Positions 15,751-25,700 of a stretch of DNA of 55,164 nt are shown here, piece after piece. Origin of the DNA: Clostridiaceae bacterium (GTDB lineage Bacteria; Bacillota; Clostridia; Saccharofermentanales; DTU023); the NCBI GenBank assembly GCA_012519085.1, contig JAAYQX010000039.1, positions 1-55,164 on the forward strand. Direction: 5' to 3'. The first letter of the stretch is position 1. Every line of letters begins with the position of its first letter. Made by a program: the position numbers and the translations under genes. The notes under the pieces were generated by a model, which ran no database searches, was not told the origin of the DNA, and saw only the letters and a list, made by a program, of their open reading frames with translations.

Positions 15751-17583
15751 TTGGCAGGACTGATCCCTGAAAATTTAATCACTGAGGTATTAGCCAGAAC
15801 AGATATTGTTGATCTGGTTTCTGCTTATGTGCCACTTGAAAAAAAGAGTTCTGCCAATCTTTTTGGACTCTGCCCTTTTCACGAGGAAGAAACCCCTTCT
15901 TTTAGCGTGGCGCCCAGGAAACAGATATTCTATTGTTTCGGCTGTCATAAAGGTGGCAACGCCATTAAATTTATTCAAGAAATTGAGCATTTATCTTTCC
16001 CGGACGCAGTGCGTTTCCTGGCTAAACGTGTCAATCTTGAAATACCGGAAAGTGATGATCCTCAACTGATTGAAAGGCAGCGCGTAAGGAAGAGATTGCT
16101 GGCTATTATGTTGGATGCAGCACGATTCTACTATACTAAGCTGCTGGATGAGGAGGGGCTTAAGGCCAGATTCTATCTGGAGCAAAGATCAATTCATCAA
16201 TCTGTTGCTAAGAGATTTGGCTTAGGCTTTGCGCCGGCAGCCTGGGATCAGCTTTGTCAGCATCTGCAAAGCAAAGGATATACGCAAGAGGAAATGCTGG
16301 CGTCAGGCTTGGCTATATACAGCAGACAGAAAACATTAATTGACTTTTTCCGCAACCGAATTACTTTTCCAATCTTTGATATTCGAGGCAATCTTATTGC
16401 TTTCGGCGGACGCGCTTTAGATGAATCAGGTCCTAAGTATTTGAATACCAATGAAACTGCAATTTACCATAAGGGTAAGCATTTGTACGGTCTTAATTTT
16501 GCTAAGTCCAGCCAGTCAGACAGGATAATTATAGTTGAAGGATATTTTGATGTAATAAGTCTATATTTGGCGGGGATTGATTATGCTGCAGCTACACTGG
16601 GTACCGCTCTGACTTCTGCCCAGGTCAATTTGTTAAAAAGGCATACCAATCGTGTCATTACCTGTTTTGATGCGGATCGGGCAGGTAGAAATGCCACATC
16701 AAAAGCTACTGCGTTACTGGAAAGAGCCGGAATAGAAGTATCAGTACTGCTTATTCCTGAAAATAAGGATCCGGATGATTATATCCGTGTCTATGGACCT
16801 GCCAGATTCAAGGCCTTATTGGATAATATGATGGAACCATTGGCCTTTGAGCTGGAAATGATTAGGCAAGAATCCTTATCCGAGGATGGAGCTTTACAAA
16901 TCCTGAGCTATCAAAATCTGGCTTGTAATCTGCTTGCTAAAGAAAAAAACGCTATACTGCGCGAGATTTATGCTGCCAAAGTAGCTGCAGAAATAGGCAC
17001 AACAACAAAGGCTGTTATGACTGAAATCGCTAGGAGGCGTAATGCCGATCTCAATAGTCAGGATGGCAGAACTCCGGAGGAGGGAACAATCTCAAGTGCC
17101 GGAGCAAGAGCAAAGGATATCTCCACTGCCAGAGAGGATGAGATACAATTAATTATTTTGCTAAGTGAATTTAATGGTTTGTTGTCTGAACTCGATTTTG
17201 TAATCGAGCCTGAAGATTTTTCGGCAGGTCTGTTGCGAAAAGTTGCAAGCAAGCTTTTAGCTGCCGGCAAAGATGGATCTTTTTCGACTGCTAATCTACC
17301 GGGAATTATCGAGGAATCCAGTGCTGGTGACAGTGACCGCGATCTCGCTAATTCCTTGATGGAAGCCAGTATGAATTCTATTGAATTAACTGGTATGCGG
17401 CAAAAGAGAGCTGCCATAGGACGTTTATTCCATCGTCTGAGATCAGAGAGATTTGACAGAGAGGGCGAAGCACTGCTTGCTCAAGCCAAAGCTGCTGCCA
17501 GTGCCTCTGAAAGAACAGAATATCTAGCCAAATATAAGGAATTGCAAACTCAGGGGATCAAATGGAAACAAAAATTATATTGA
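15751..17583 (+). CDS. dnaG: DNA primase DnaG
   Basis: Synthesises RNA primers at the replication fork together with DnaB helicase. The N-terminal CHC2 zinc finger has ligands Cys41, His44, Cys62 and Cys65 (CPFHEE...YCFGCHKGGN). The catalytic RNA polymerase core and TOPRIM domain follow (VEGYFDVISL; FDADRAGRNAT; DPDDYIR). The C-terminal third (about 430-610) is the poorly conserved helicase-interaction region. Length 610 is normal. Starts with TTG and a modest GGTGGA ribosome site. First gene of the conserved dnaG-rpoD-trmK cluster. Confidence 0.96.
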   Translation: MAGLIPENLITEVLARTDIVDLVSAYVPLEKKSSANLFGLCPFHEEETPSFSVAPRKQIFYCFGCHKGGNAIKFIQEIEHLSFPDAVRFLAKRVNLEIPESDDPQLIERQRVRKRLLAIMLDAARFYYTKLLDEEGLKARFYLEQRSIHQSVAKRFGLGFAPAAWDQLCQHLQSKGYTQEEMLASGLAIYSRQKTLIDFFRNRITFPIFDIRGNLIAFGGRALDESGPKYLNTNETAIYHKGKHLYGLNFAKSSQSDRIIIVEGYFDVISLYLAGIDYAAATLGTALTSAQVNLLKRHTNRVITCFDADRAGRNATSKATALLERAGIEVSVLLIPENKDPDDYIRVYGPARFKALLDNMMEPLAFELEMIRQESLSEDGALQILSYQNLACNLLAKEKNAILREIYAAKVAAEIGTTTKAVMTEIARRRNADLNSQDGRTPEEGTISSAGARAKDISTAREDEIQLIILLSEFNGLLSELDFVIEPEDFSAGLLRKVASKLLAAGKDGSFSTANLPGIIEESSAGDSDRDLANSLMEASMNSIELTGMRQKRAAIGRLFHRLRSERFDREGEALLAQAKAAASASERTEYLAKYKELQTQGIKWKQKLY

Positions 17584-17614
17584 TTAATTATTTCAATTTA
17601 TTAAGGAGAATCAG

Positions 17615-19168
17615 ATGAGCAAAAATGAAAAAACGGATATCGCTGATAAAAATCTCGACCGGAAAGCCGAGAATAAGAAGACTGTTGTCCCAAAAGCTAG
17701 CCGCAGTAAAGCTGAAAAACCCCAAATTACAGCTGAGTCCAAAAGAAAAGTAGCAACAGATAAAAAAGCTGCCACAGCAAAAAAAACTGTGAAAAGTAAG
17801 GTCGAACCACAGACTATGGTTGATGAAGTGGAATTACCTCTTGAAGTTGACGAACAGAGTTTAGCAGCGGCTGAAGTGGAAGTCCAGAACTTAGATGAAT
17901 ATGAGAATGATCCGGGAGCAGAGGACTTTCTTGATGAGGACAAAACTATTGACGAATTTGAAGCAGCGGAAGATGAAGAGATAGACGTTGATATGTTTGA
18001 TGATATTTCTGATGATGCTGATGATAGTATTGAAGAAGACATTTTTGACTTGAGTGATGATGAGCTTGATGAAGATGATCTTGATATTGATGATGTACCC
18101 ATGTCTGATCTTGATATGTCCGTTTTGCGCCCATTAATTACCAAAGGCAGAGCAAACAAAAAAATTCTTAAGCAAGATGATGTGCTTGATTATTTGGAAC
18201 GCATAAAATTTGAGGAAGACCGTCTGGATGAGATTATCGAAGGACTGGAGCGGGCCGGTATTGAGATCATAGATGAAAAAGAAGAAGCAGAGAGAGAGCG
18301 CGATCGCAATAAAAAAGCAGAAGCTTTTAATGATTCTATGCTGGTAGACGACCCGGTTCGCATGTATCTTAAAGAAATTGGCAAAGTTGATCTGCTGACA
18401 GCCGAGAAGGAGAGAGAGCTGGCAATCCGTATGGAGGCCGGCGATGAATTTGCCAAACAGCATTTGACGGAAGCAAATTTACGTTTAGTAGTAAGCATTG
18501 CCAAACGATATACGGGCAGAGGCATGCAATTTCTGGATTTGATTCAGGAAGGTAATCTCGGTTTGATCAAGGCTGTGGACAAATTCGATTACACCAAAGG
18601 CTTTAAGTTCAGTACCTATGCTACCTGGTGGATTCGTCAGGCCATTACCAGGGCCATAGCTGATCAAGCCAGAACAATTCGTATACCTGTCCATATGGTA
18701 GAAACTATCAACAAACTGATTCGCATTCAACGACAATTATTACAAGAACTAGGCAGGGAGCCTGAGATAGAAGAGATTGCCAACGAGATGGATATTACAC
18801 CGGAAAAAGTAAGAGAAATTATGAAAAAATCTCAAGAGCCGGTTTCCTTGGAGAAGCCGATTGGCGAAGAGGAAGATAGTCATCTGGGAGATTTCATACC
18901 TGATGATGATGCACCATCTCCGGCTGACCAGGCAGCTTTTACTCTATTGAAAGAACAGCTGCTGGAGGTATTAAAAGGACTGACCCCAAGGGAAGAGAAG
19001 GTTTTGCGCCTGCGTTTCGGTCTTGATGATGGTCGTCAACGAACCTTGGAAGAAGTCGGTCGCGAATTTAATGTTACACGCGAAAGGATCAGGCAAATAG
19101 AAGCAAAAGCATTAAGGAAGATGAGGCATCCCAGTCGCAGTAAAAAGCTGAGGGAGTACCTTGACTAA
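17615..19168 (+). CDS. rpoD: Primary RNA polymerase sigma factor RpoD (SigA)
   Basis: Housekeeping sigma-70 factor recognising the TTGACA/TATAAT promoters found throughout this window. Residues 1-60 are Lys-rich, and 70-175 are extremely acidic (runs of Asp/Glu), larger than the usual clostridial region 1.1. Region 1.2 ([22 protein letters not shown]), region 2 ([43 protein letters not shown]), region 3 and region 4 ([24 protein letters not shown]) are all intact. AAGGAG precedes the ATG. Between dnaG and trmK, overlapping the latter by 8 bases. Confidence 0.98.
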   Translation: MSKNEKTDIADKNLDRKAENKKTVVPKASRSKAEKPQITAESKRKVATDKKAATAKKTVKSKVEPQTMVDEVELPLEVDEQSLAAAEVEVQNLDEYENDPGAEDFLDEDKTIDEFEAAEDEEIDVDMFDDISDDADDSIEEDIFDLSDDELDEDDLDIDDVPMSDLDMSVLRPLITKGRANKKILKQDDVLDYLERIKFEEDRLDEIIEGLERAGIEIIDEKEEAERERDRNKKAEAFNDSMLVDDPVRMYLKEIGKVDLLTAEKERELAIRMEAGDEFAKQHLTEANLRLVVSIAKRYTGRGMQFLDLIQEGNLGLIKAVDKFDYTKGFKFSTYATWWIRQAITRAIADQARTIRIPVHMVETINKLIRIQRQLLQELGREPEIEEIANEMDITPEKVREIMKKSQEPVSLEKPIGEEEDSHLGDFIPDDDAPSPADQAAFTLLKEQLLEVLKGLTPREEKVLRLRFGLDDGRQRTLEEVGREFNVTRERIRQIEAKALRKMRHPSRSKKLREYLD

Positions 19169-19859
19169 AAAAAACTTAGTCCCCAAATTGGACCGCAGAC
19201 TACAATATATTGCTAATGCTGTAGGATATTGCCGGAGAGTGATTGATATTGGCACAGATCATGCTCTGCTGCCTTTAGCACTAGCTTGCCAGAATAGATG
19301 CGAGGAGATAATTGCTATTGATATTAGTAGTGATGCCTGTGATCGTGCACGAAAAAATATTTTGCGGGCAGGCGCTGAAAATCGCATCAGACTAATACAT
19401 AGTGCGGGACTTAAAGGAGTGACTGTCAGTGCGGCTGATACTATTGTATTGGCTGGACTGGGAGGCAAAGAAATTATTTCTATTCTTTCTGATGCTTTGC
19501 CACTGCCTGAGGGAGTAAAGCTTGTTATCCAAGCGCAAAGTGATCTGGTACAAGTGCGTAAGTTTTTGCAGACTAATAAATGGATGCTTTTGACTGAGGA
19601 TGTCGTGGCAGCAAAAGCATATCCTTATGTGATTATTTCTGCGCTAACTGAAGCAGTGGAATATGAATTATCCGCAGTTGAGTTGGCATTGGGCCCATTA
19701 TTGATGCAGAGATGGCAGAGACAGGAGCCAACGCAAGCTGAACTCATGTTGTTAAAGCGTGAATTGAGATATCGAGCCAAGATGCTTTGCCCTTCTGCTG
19801 TCGATCAGAAAATTACTGCATATCTAAACCGATTATTAAAAAATGATGTACATTGTTAA
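19161..19859 (+). CDS. trmK: tRNA (adenine(22)-N1)-methyltransferase TrmK
   Basis: SAM-dependent methyltransferase of the TrmK (formerly DUF633) family, which makes m1A22 in tRNA in Gram-positive bacteria. It shows [12 protein letters not shown] at the start, the SAM-binding [30 protein letters not shown] and the family motif [11 protein letters not shown]. Length 232 is usual. It starts with TTG overlapping the rpoD stop codon, matching the common sigA-trmK neighbourhood. Confidence 0.92.
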   Translation: MTKKNLVPKLDRRLQYIANAVGYCRRVIDIGTDHALLPLALACQNRCEEIIAIDISSDACDRARKNILRAGAENRIRLIHSAGLKGVTVSAADTIVLAGLGGKEIISILSDALPLPEGVKLVIQAQSDLVQVRKFLQTNKWMLLTEDVVAAKAYPYVIISALTEAVEYELSAVELALGPLLMQRWQRQEPTQAELMLLKRELRYRAKMLCPSAVDQKITAYLNRLLKNDVHC

Positions 19860-19869
19860 CATATGCATC

Positions 19870-19897
19870 TTTACGTTGCCCGTAGATTAAGTATAAT
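19870..19897 (+). promoter_or_regulatory. Promoter of rnpB
   Basis: TTTACG (19870-19875), a 16-base spacer and a perfect TATAAT (19892-19897), ending six bases before the predicted RNase P RNA 5' end. Confidence 0.7.
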
Positions 19898-19903
19898 ATA
19901 AAA

Positions 19904-20246
19904 GCTTTCGAGTATACTGGACAGTCGCCGCACCGAAGCGAAAGTAAAGTGCGGAGGAAAGTCCGGGCTCCCAGGATCAGGGCGCCGGGTAACTCCCGGT
20001 AAAGGTGACTTTAAGGAAAGTGCAACAGAAAGGATACCGCCTAAAAAGGCAAGGGTGAAAGGGTGAGGTAAGAGCTCACCGGCAGTCTGGTAACTGACTG
20101 GCTTTGTAAACCCCGTCTGGAGCAACACCGTGGTGGGATAATGGAGATCCGCAGTCCCAAGGAGGTGGCTCGAGCCTGTTGGAGACAATGGGCCAAGATA
20201 GATGACTGTTCTCGACAGAACCCGGCTTATAGGTATACTCGAAAGC
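19904..20246 (+). ncRNA. rnpB: RNase P RNA (class A)
   Basis: Catalytic RNA that matures tRNA 5' ends. Hallmarks are seen in order: GAGGAAAGTCCGGGCTC, ACAGAAAGGATACCGCC, GGTAAGAGCTCACCGGCAG, GTAAACCCCGTCTGGAGCAA, GGAGACAATGGGCCAAGATA and GATGACTGTTCTCGACAGAA. The ends pair perfectly over 14 bases (GCTTTCGAGTATAC / GTATACTCGAAAGC) to form P1, which fixes the boundaries. No terminator follows before the next gene's ATG, 16 bases on, so it may be processed from a transcript shared with that gene. Confidence 0.97.
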
Positions 20247-20261
20247 ATATTGGAGGACAAA

Positions 20262-21434
20262 ATGACTTCTGAAGCTTATCTGTCGCGCGGGGTCTCTCCG
20301 ACCAAGGATGATGTGAAAGCTGCAATTTCACAACAAGATCCCGGATTATTTCCCGGTTCATTTTGCAAAATTATCCCTGATCCGGCAGGGGATCCGGAGT
20401 GGTGTGCTGCGTTCCACGCTGACGGTGCCGGCACCAAGTCAGCTCTAGCCTATTTAATGTATCGTGAAACCGGTGATTGTACCTGGTTTGAAGGGATTGC
20501 CCAAGATTCTTTAGTAATGAATTCTGATGATCTATTGGCAATTGGTGCAACAGGGCCTTTTTTACTGTCGAATACTATTGGCAGAAATGCTCATCGCATT
20601 CCCGGCGCTGTTTTAGCCAGCATAATCTCCGGATATGACAAAGCAATCTTACGTCTGGCTGAATATGGAGTGAAAATACTAATGACCGGAGGTGAGACGG
20701 CTGATGTTGGCGATCTGGTTAGAACAGTTATCTGCGACAGCACTATGATGGCGAGATTGCCTCGTAATGAAGTGATTAATACAGGTGAGATCATATCCGG
20801 ACTGGACATTATTGGGCTGTCATCGACCGGCAGGGCAGTGTATGAAGAACAAGAAAATTCCGGCCTTTCCTCTAATGGTTTAACTGCAGCCAGACATCTG
20901 CTTCTGCATCATGTCTATGCTGAGAAATACCCCGAATCTTATTCTGAAACAATATCTGACGATAAAGTATATACGGGTTCATATCTACTTGAAGATAAAT
21001 TGCCCGGTAGTAACTTAAGTATTGGAGAGGCTCTATTATCGCCTACCAGATCTTATCTGCCGCCGGTAAATGAAATGTTGAAGACACATCGTGAAAATAT
21101 CCTTGGCATTATTCATTGCACTGGCGGCGGACAGGTAAAGTGCATTGATTTTGCCCAAGGTATCCGGTATGTCAAGAATAATCTGTTTCCAATGCCGGCC
21201 TTATTTAAAGCCATTCTTGATACCGGTCAGATTAGCGAGAAGGAAATGTACCAGGTCTTTAATATGGGTCACCGTATGGAAATCTATTGCAATCCGACTA
21301 TTTCGGCTGATCTGATGGCAATTGCATCTAAGTATCATGTTGAGGCACAAATCATTGGGCGGACAGAAGCATGCGCCGGGGATTACAATGAAGTTGTGAT
21401 TGGCAGCTTTTCATGGCGTAAGAATCTAAAATAA
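20262..21434 (+). CDS. AIR synthase (PurM)-related protein
   Basis: A 390-residue protein of the PurM/AIR synthase superfamily. The N-terminal half shows a PurM-like ATP-binding pattern (CAAFHADGAGTKSALAYL; DSLVMNSDDLLAIGATGPFLLSN; ILMTGGETADVGDLV) and the C-terminal half has the second superfamily lobe (IHCTGGGQVKCIDF; VFNMGHRMEIY). The start at 20262 has TGGAGG six bases upstream; a longer in-frame reading begins inside the RNase P RNA and is rejected. No other purine genes are nearby, so it could be the PurM of the pathway or a divergent paralogue. Only 15 bases separate it from rnpB. Confidence 0.8.
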   Translation: MTSEAYLSRGVSPTKDDVKAAISQQDPGLFPGSFCKIIPDPAGDPEWCAAFHADGAGTKSALAYLMYRETGDCTWFEGIAQDSLVMNSDDLLAIGATGPFLLSNTIGRNAHRIPGAVLASIISGYDKAILRLAEYGVKILMTGGETADVGDLVRTVICDSTMMARLPRNEVINTGEIISGLDIIGLSSTGRAVYEEQENSGLSSNGLTAARHLLLHHVYAEKYPESYSETISDDKVYTGSYLLEDKLPGSNLSIGEALLSPTRSYLPPVNEMLKTHRENILGIIHCTGGGQVKCIDFAQGIRYVKNNLFPMPALFKAILDTGQISEKEMYQVFNMGHRMEIYCNPTISADLMAIASKYHVEAQIIGRTEACAGDYNEVVIGSFSWRKNLK

Positions 21435-21592
21435 CAAATAATCCGATTGATCGGGACAATCCTGCCGGATTCGTGTATTATAAGCAGTACAGCTATTATT
21501 TTTCTTCATTATGCATATAGGGGTTTGGGATCTGCCTCAAATATATTAAAATAAAAATCTAGCTGATGACTTAGATATATTAGAGGAATTCA
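21435..21592. other. Intergenic stretch before the small ORF and ytxH
   Basis: No gene is seen. A weak promoter can be read on the plus strand (TTGGGA at 21525-21530, 16 bases, TAAAAT at 21547-21552). A partial inverted repeat (AATCCG ... CGGATT) follows the PurM-like gene without a U tract. Confidence 0.35.
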
Positions 21593-21643
21593 ATGGCTGT
21601 CAATCGGTATGTGCCCGATAATGCGCAAATAGATAAATTGTGA
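21593..21643 (+). CDS. Small ORF (16 aa) coupled to the YtxH gene
   Basis: AGAGGA precedes an ATG encoding MAVNRYVPDNAQIDKL, ending at a TGA that overlaps the ribosome site (GTGAGGAC) of the YtxH gene 10 bases on. The good ribosome site and coupling suggest it is translated, but it has no recognisable function. Confidence 0.35.
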   Translation: MAVNRYVPDNAQIDKL

Positions 21644-21653
21644 GGACAAAAAC

Positions 21654-21977
21654 ATGACAAGAGGACTAAAAGATTATTTTGGCGTGACTGATAAGTCAAA
21701 TGTTTGCAAGGGAACACTCCTGGGGCTATTGGGTGGAGTAATTATTGGCGGGGTAACAGCCTTACTGCTGGCACCACAATCAGGACAGGAAACACGGGCT
21801 GATCTTAAAGCAGGATTTGAAGTCGGTGTAGAGAAAGCCCGTGAATTTGGTGGCAAAGCTGCTGCAACGGCTAAAGAGAAATTCGAGGAAGTCAAGACCA
21901 AGCTGAGTAAGGATGCTGCTGATGTTGCCGAAGACGTTGCAGATGAGGCAGCTAAAGAAGCGAAAGCAAAGGCTTAA
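21654..21977 (+). CDS. YtxH domain-containing protein
   Basis: A 107-residue protein with one membrane segment (GTLLGLLGGVIIGGVTALLLAP, about residues 19-40) with the family's typical continuation APQSGQETRADLKAG, then a long charged amphipathic helix rich in Ala, Lys and Glu. YtxH/gas-vesicle-GvpP-like proteins are often stress-induced membrane proteins in Firmicutes; exact role unknown. GAGGAC upstream of ATG. The next gene encodes a similar-architecture membrane/helix protein, likely a pair. Confidence 0.85.
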   Translation: MTRGLKDYFGVTDKSNVCKGTLLGLLGGVIIGGVTALLLAPQSGQETRADLKAGFEVGVEKAREFGGKAAATAKEKFEEVKTKLSKDAADVAEDVADEAAKEAKAKA

Positions 21978-22050
21978 GCAATCTGCCACAGACTTTAGAC
22001 CTATCGCTCTCTGGCCTCAAATTGAGTAGATAATAGATTAGGAGATTAGT

Positions 22051-22590
22051 ATGCAATACCTAGTATATCTTGCTGTGACAGTTAACCTGACAGATTTGTT
22101 GCTAGCGCTATTAATTCTTTGCGGTGCAGCAGCATTGGTAGCTCTGGCAGTGCTCCTGATCCGAGCTGCTCAAACTGTCAAAGAAACACATAATTTGCTT
22201 AAGGAAAACAAAATCGCTTTGACCGATACTATCCAACAATTGCCCGATCTGCTCGAAAAGGTTGATGCGATCGTCGAAGATGTTTCTCTGATTACAGAAC
22301 AAGCAGGTGACACTATACCTGCAATTCTTGAAGATGTAGAAGTAGTCAGTGGAGCGGCAGCCGATGTTGTAGATACTGTAGGCTCTGCAACGATTGGTAT
22401 CGTTGACTCTGTTCAGTCTTTCTTCTCCCGCAAAAGCAAAAGAAAATCCTCGAGAAGTACTATTCAGCAGGTCATTGCCGCTGTTAATGCAGTGAAGAGA
22501 ATATCTGCTATCTTAAAGAAAGTAGGCGGCAAGAAGAAAGCTAACAAGAAAACCAAGAAGGGCAAGAAAGATAAAAAAACCTTTTTCTAA
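22051..22590 (+). CDS. DUF948-like membrane-anchored helical protein
   Basis: A 179-residue protein with one N-terminal membrane helix (residues 10-40) followed by a predicted long coiled helix (AQTVKETHNLLKENKIALTDTIQQLP and following) and a strongly basic C-terminus (KKVGGKKKANKKTKKGKKDKK). The layout resembles the DUF948/YoxC family that often accompanies YtxH proteins. AGGAGA lies upstream. Function unknown; the Lys-rich tail could touch membrane or nucleic acid. Confidence 0.65.
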   Translation: MQYLVYLAVTVNLTDLLLALLILCGAAALVALAVLLIRAAQTVKETHNLLKENKIALTDTIQQLPDLLEKVDAIVEDVSLITEQAGDTIPAILEDVEVVSGAAADVVDTVGSATIGIVDSVQSFFSRKSKRKSSRSTIQQVIAAVNAVKRISAILKKVGGKKKANKKTKKGKKDKKTFF

Positions 22591-22614
22591 ATTTGTTTTG
22601 ATGATGCATGTATT

Positions 22615-22643
22615 AAGCGACTATAAAATGTAGTCGCTTTTTC
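22615..22643 (+). terminator. Terminator after the YtxH/DUF948-like pair
   Basis: Perfect 9-bp stem AAGCGACTA / TAGTCGCTT with a 7-base loop, followed by TTTTC. Confidence 0.85.
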
Positions 22644-22644
22644 A

Positions 22645-22673
22645 TTCATGTGAAATATCTGAAGTGTTATACT
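22645..22673 (+). promoter_or_regulatory. Promoter of the YfhO fusion gene (extended -10)
   Basis: TATACT (22668-22673) preceded by TGT, an extended -10, with a poor -35 TTCATG 17 bases upstream. Confidence 0.45.
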
Positions 22674-22700
22674 TAATAAAGCTGTAAGGTAGGAGAAATT

Positions 22701-25700
22701 ATGCCTGATCGCAGTTTAAAATCTAAACATGATTTAACCAGACAGGCAGACCGCAGCTATGCGGTAATGTCTTTCTTCCTGCCGTTTCTGATTTTATCGA
22801 TTGCTTACGCCAGCAGAGCAATTTTTCCCTTTGGTGATAAACATATTTTAACTGTTGATCTTTATCATCAATATGCGCCCTTTCTGGCTGAGCTACGGAC
22901 GAAAATCCTTAGTGGCGGCAGTTTATTTTACAGTTTTGCCGGTGGATTGGGAGTTAATTTCTATGCTCTATTTGCATATTATCTAGCCAGTCCATTAAAT
23001 TTAATTCTGCTGCTCTTTCCGGCGGCATTCCTGACGGAAGGAATCTTGCTGCTGACTCTAATTAAACTGTCTCTAGCCGGTTTCACTTTTAATATATTTC
23101 TTAGAAAAACTTTCCGGAAGCATGGTCCGCTGGCTGTTGGCTTTTCAACCATGTATGCTGTTTCTTCCTATGTGATTGCTTATGGTTGGAATATCATGTG
23201 GCTTGATTCCTTATATGTGGCACCTTTGGTAATTCTGGGTCTGGTTTACTTGATCAGGGATCGCAAATTCTGGCTTTATACTTTGAGTCTAGCCTATCTG
23301 TTATTTGTCAATTTCTATATGGCCTGGTTTGTGTGCCTGATGACAGCATTATTGTACTTTCCGTTCCTGTTTCGCTTTACACCGGATCATAACCCGTTGC
23401 TAAAATTGCTAACCACAGTAAAAACTATATTTTTTACTGCACTGGGTGTAGGTCTTTCTGCTTTCATGCTCTGGCCAACTTATCTGGCTCTGCAAGTTAC
23501 ATCTGCAGCCAATGATACTTTTCCGACTGCAGTGGAGAAAGTTGCCACCTTGTTTGACTATTTCGGCCAGCATCTCTTGCTGGTTGAACCTACAGTTCGC
23601 AGCGGTTTCCCTAATCTGTATTCGGGGATTCTGGTTTTGCTCCTATTGCCCATTGCTTTTCTGAACTCAAGGGTTAAATTAAGAGACCGCGTGCTTGGTC
23701 TGTCAGTCATTGCCCTGATGGTTTTAAGTTTCAGTACCAATATACTCAACTTTATCTGGCATGGGTTTCATTATCCCAATCAGCTGCCCTATCGAAATTC
23801 ATTTGTTTATATCTTTGTTATCCTGACCTTTCTCTATGAGGCTCTTCCAGGCATTAGACAGCTAAAACGAGAGACGATTTTCGGCTTTTCATTTACTTTG
23901 ATTGCATTGATTATTGTGGTTGAGAAGATGGGTGAAAATAAAGCTTCAAGCTACGGCGCTTTAATCAGCATTGTTTTTATTCTGCTGTACACATTCGTTT
24001 TTATCCGTTTGCTGGACGCCGAGCAGAGCAAGAGACCGGTGACTCTTTTGCTACTTGCCGCAATAATTGTAGAGTTAATTTTTTCAACTTGTACCGGTAT
24101 CTACTATCTGGACAAAAATGAATATTTTGGCAGCAGGGACGGTTATGCCAGCGGAACGGTAGCGGAATCGGTGCGGGCTGCTGCCATACAGCTGGAGGAT
24201 TTTACTGAGGATACATCTTTTTTCCGCACTGAGGTCTACCCGGCTAAAACCTCTAATGATCCTTTCCTGTATGGCCTAAAAGGGCTAACTCTTTTTGCTT
24301 CAACTTCACCGGAAAAGCCGGTTCGGTTTTTTAAAGAACTAGGATTGTTCAGCAATGGCATTAACAGTTATAAATATGACGGGTCAAATATTGTCCTTGA
24401 TAGTTTGTTCGGTATCCGCTATCTGATCTTGCGCAACAAGGATTACTGGCAGGATGCCAATAGATACTTGGTTTTATCTAATGATGATGTTGAAGCTTTG
24501 GAAAATCCTTATGCTTTGAACCTGGGATACAAGGTATCTCCTGATGTTCTGTATTATGACAGTGCCGGCGAAAATCCGCTCGACAATCAAAATCGTTTGT
24601 TGCGCGCCATGGATCCGGAGTTTTCAGATGTTTTCGTTGCAGTGCCCCTTGAGATCGAATCAGCACTGCAAGGGGATATTGATTTTTATGGCGAATCAGA
24701 TAATATCTTCAGTTTTGAAAAAAATTCAGATGACAGCACTCCGACTTATACTTTCTTGCTAACAGCAGTAGAGTCAGGCACTTATAATCTGGCCTTTGAT
24801 ATGAGAGGTCACCGTACTTCCTCAGGGAAGATTACGGTAGAGGACAGAAGCTTTAATTTTTCCGCCAAGGCAATTGGTAATGCAGAAGTTGGCTATCTCG
24901 AGGCAGGACAGACCGCTAATATTGAGATCAGCCTCAGTGCCAAAACAGAAAAATCAGGGGAAATTGAATTATATGCTGCTAAATTGGATCAAGAAGCATT
25001 TACCGCCGCCTTCCACCGTTTGCAAGAGACGCAACTTGACTTGACATATTTCTCTGATGCTTATTTCAGAGGTAAGATTGCGATGCCCGAAGCGGGGGTA
25101 CTTTTGTTGACTATTCCTCATGATCGCGGCTGGACAGCAGAAGTAGACGGCAAGCCTCAGGCTGTTCTAACAATTAATGATTCTCTAATGGCATTGGAGC
25201 TGGAAGCAGGCGAGCATACTGTTGAAATGAGCTTCTTGCCCTATGGCTTTAGAGACGGCGCTACTATTACTCTAATTGCTCTGGCTATTCTGTTGATAAT
25301 AGCTTTGATTAAATTAATAATTTTTATTTTACGACGCCGCAAATCCGAACGTGAGCAGATGCCATTAGCTTCTGCTACTGTACAAAATTCAACTTTGAGT
25401 ACTGATCAGATGAGTACTGATCAGATATTGAAAAATGAAACTAATTTTATTTCTGACAAGGGGAACAATATGAAAAAGATTCGCTTCTATTATTGTGATG
25501 CCTGTGCTAATCTCGTTGTTCTATTGAATGAAGGAGCAGGTGAGCTTATATGTTGTGATGAGCCTATGGAGCTTCTCGAGGCCAAGACAAGCACTGATGA
25601 TGTTCTTGACTATGTACCTTCAGTAGAAAAAACGGACCGTGGCATCATTGTTAAAGTCAGAACAGATCACGAGCAAGCTGCTGATGGTGTAATTACTTGG

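Noticed and set aside
17611-18159. Serine-rich open frame on the minus strand
   Set aside because: It is the antisense reading of the Asp/Glu-rich N-terminus of RpoD, where GAT/GAA codons read as serine and phenylalanine codons.
20202-20261. Upstream start for the PurM-like gene
   Set aside because: It begins within the 3' part of the RNase P RNA; ATG 20262 has a proper ribosome site and matches the family.
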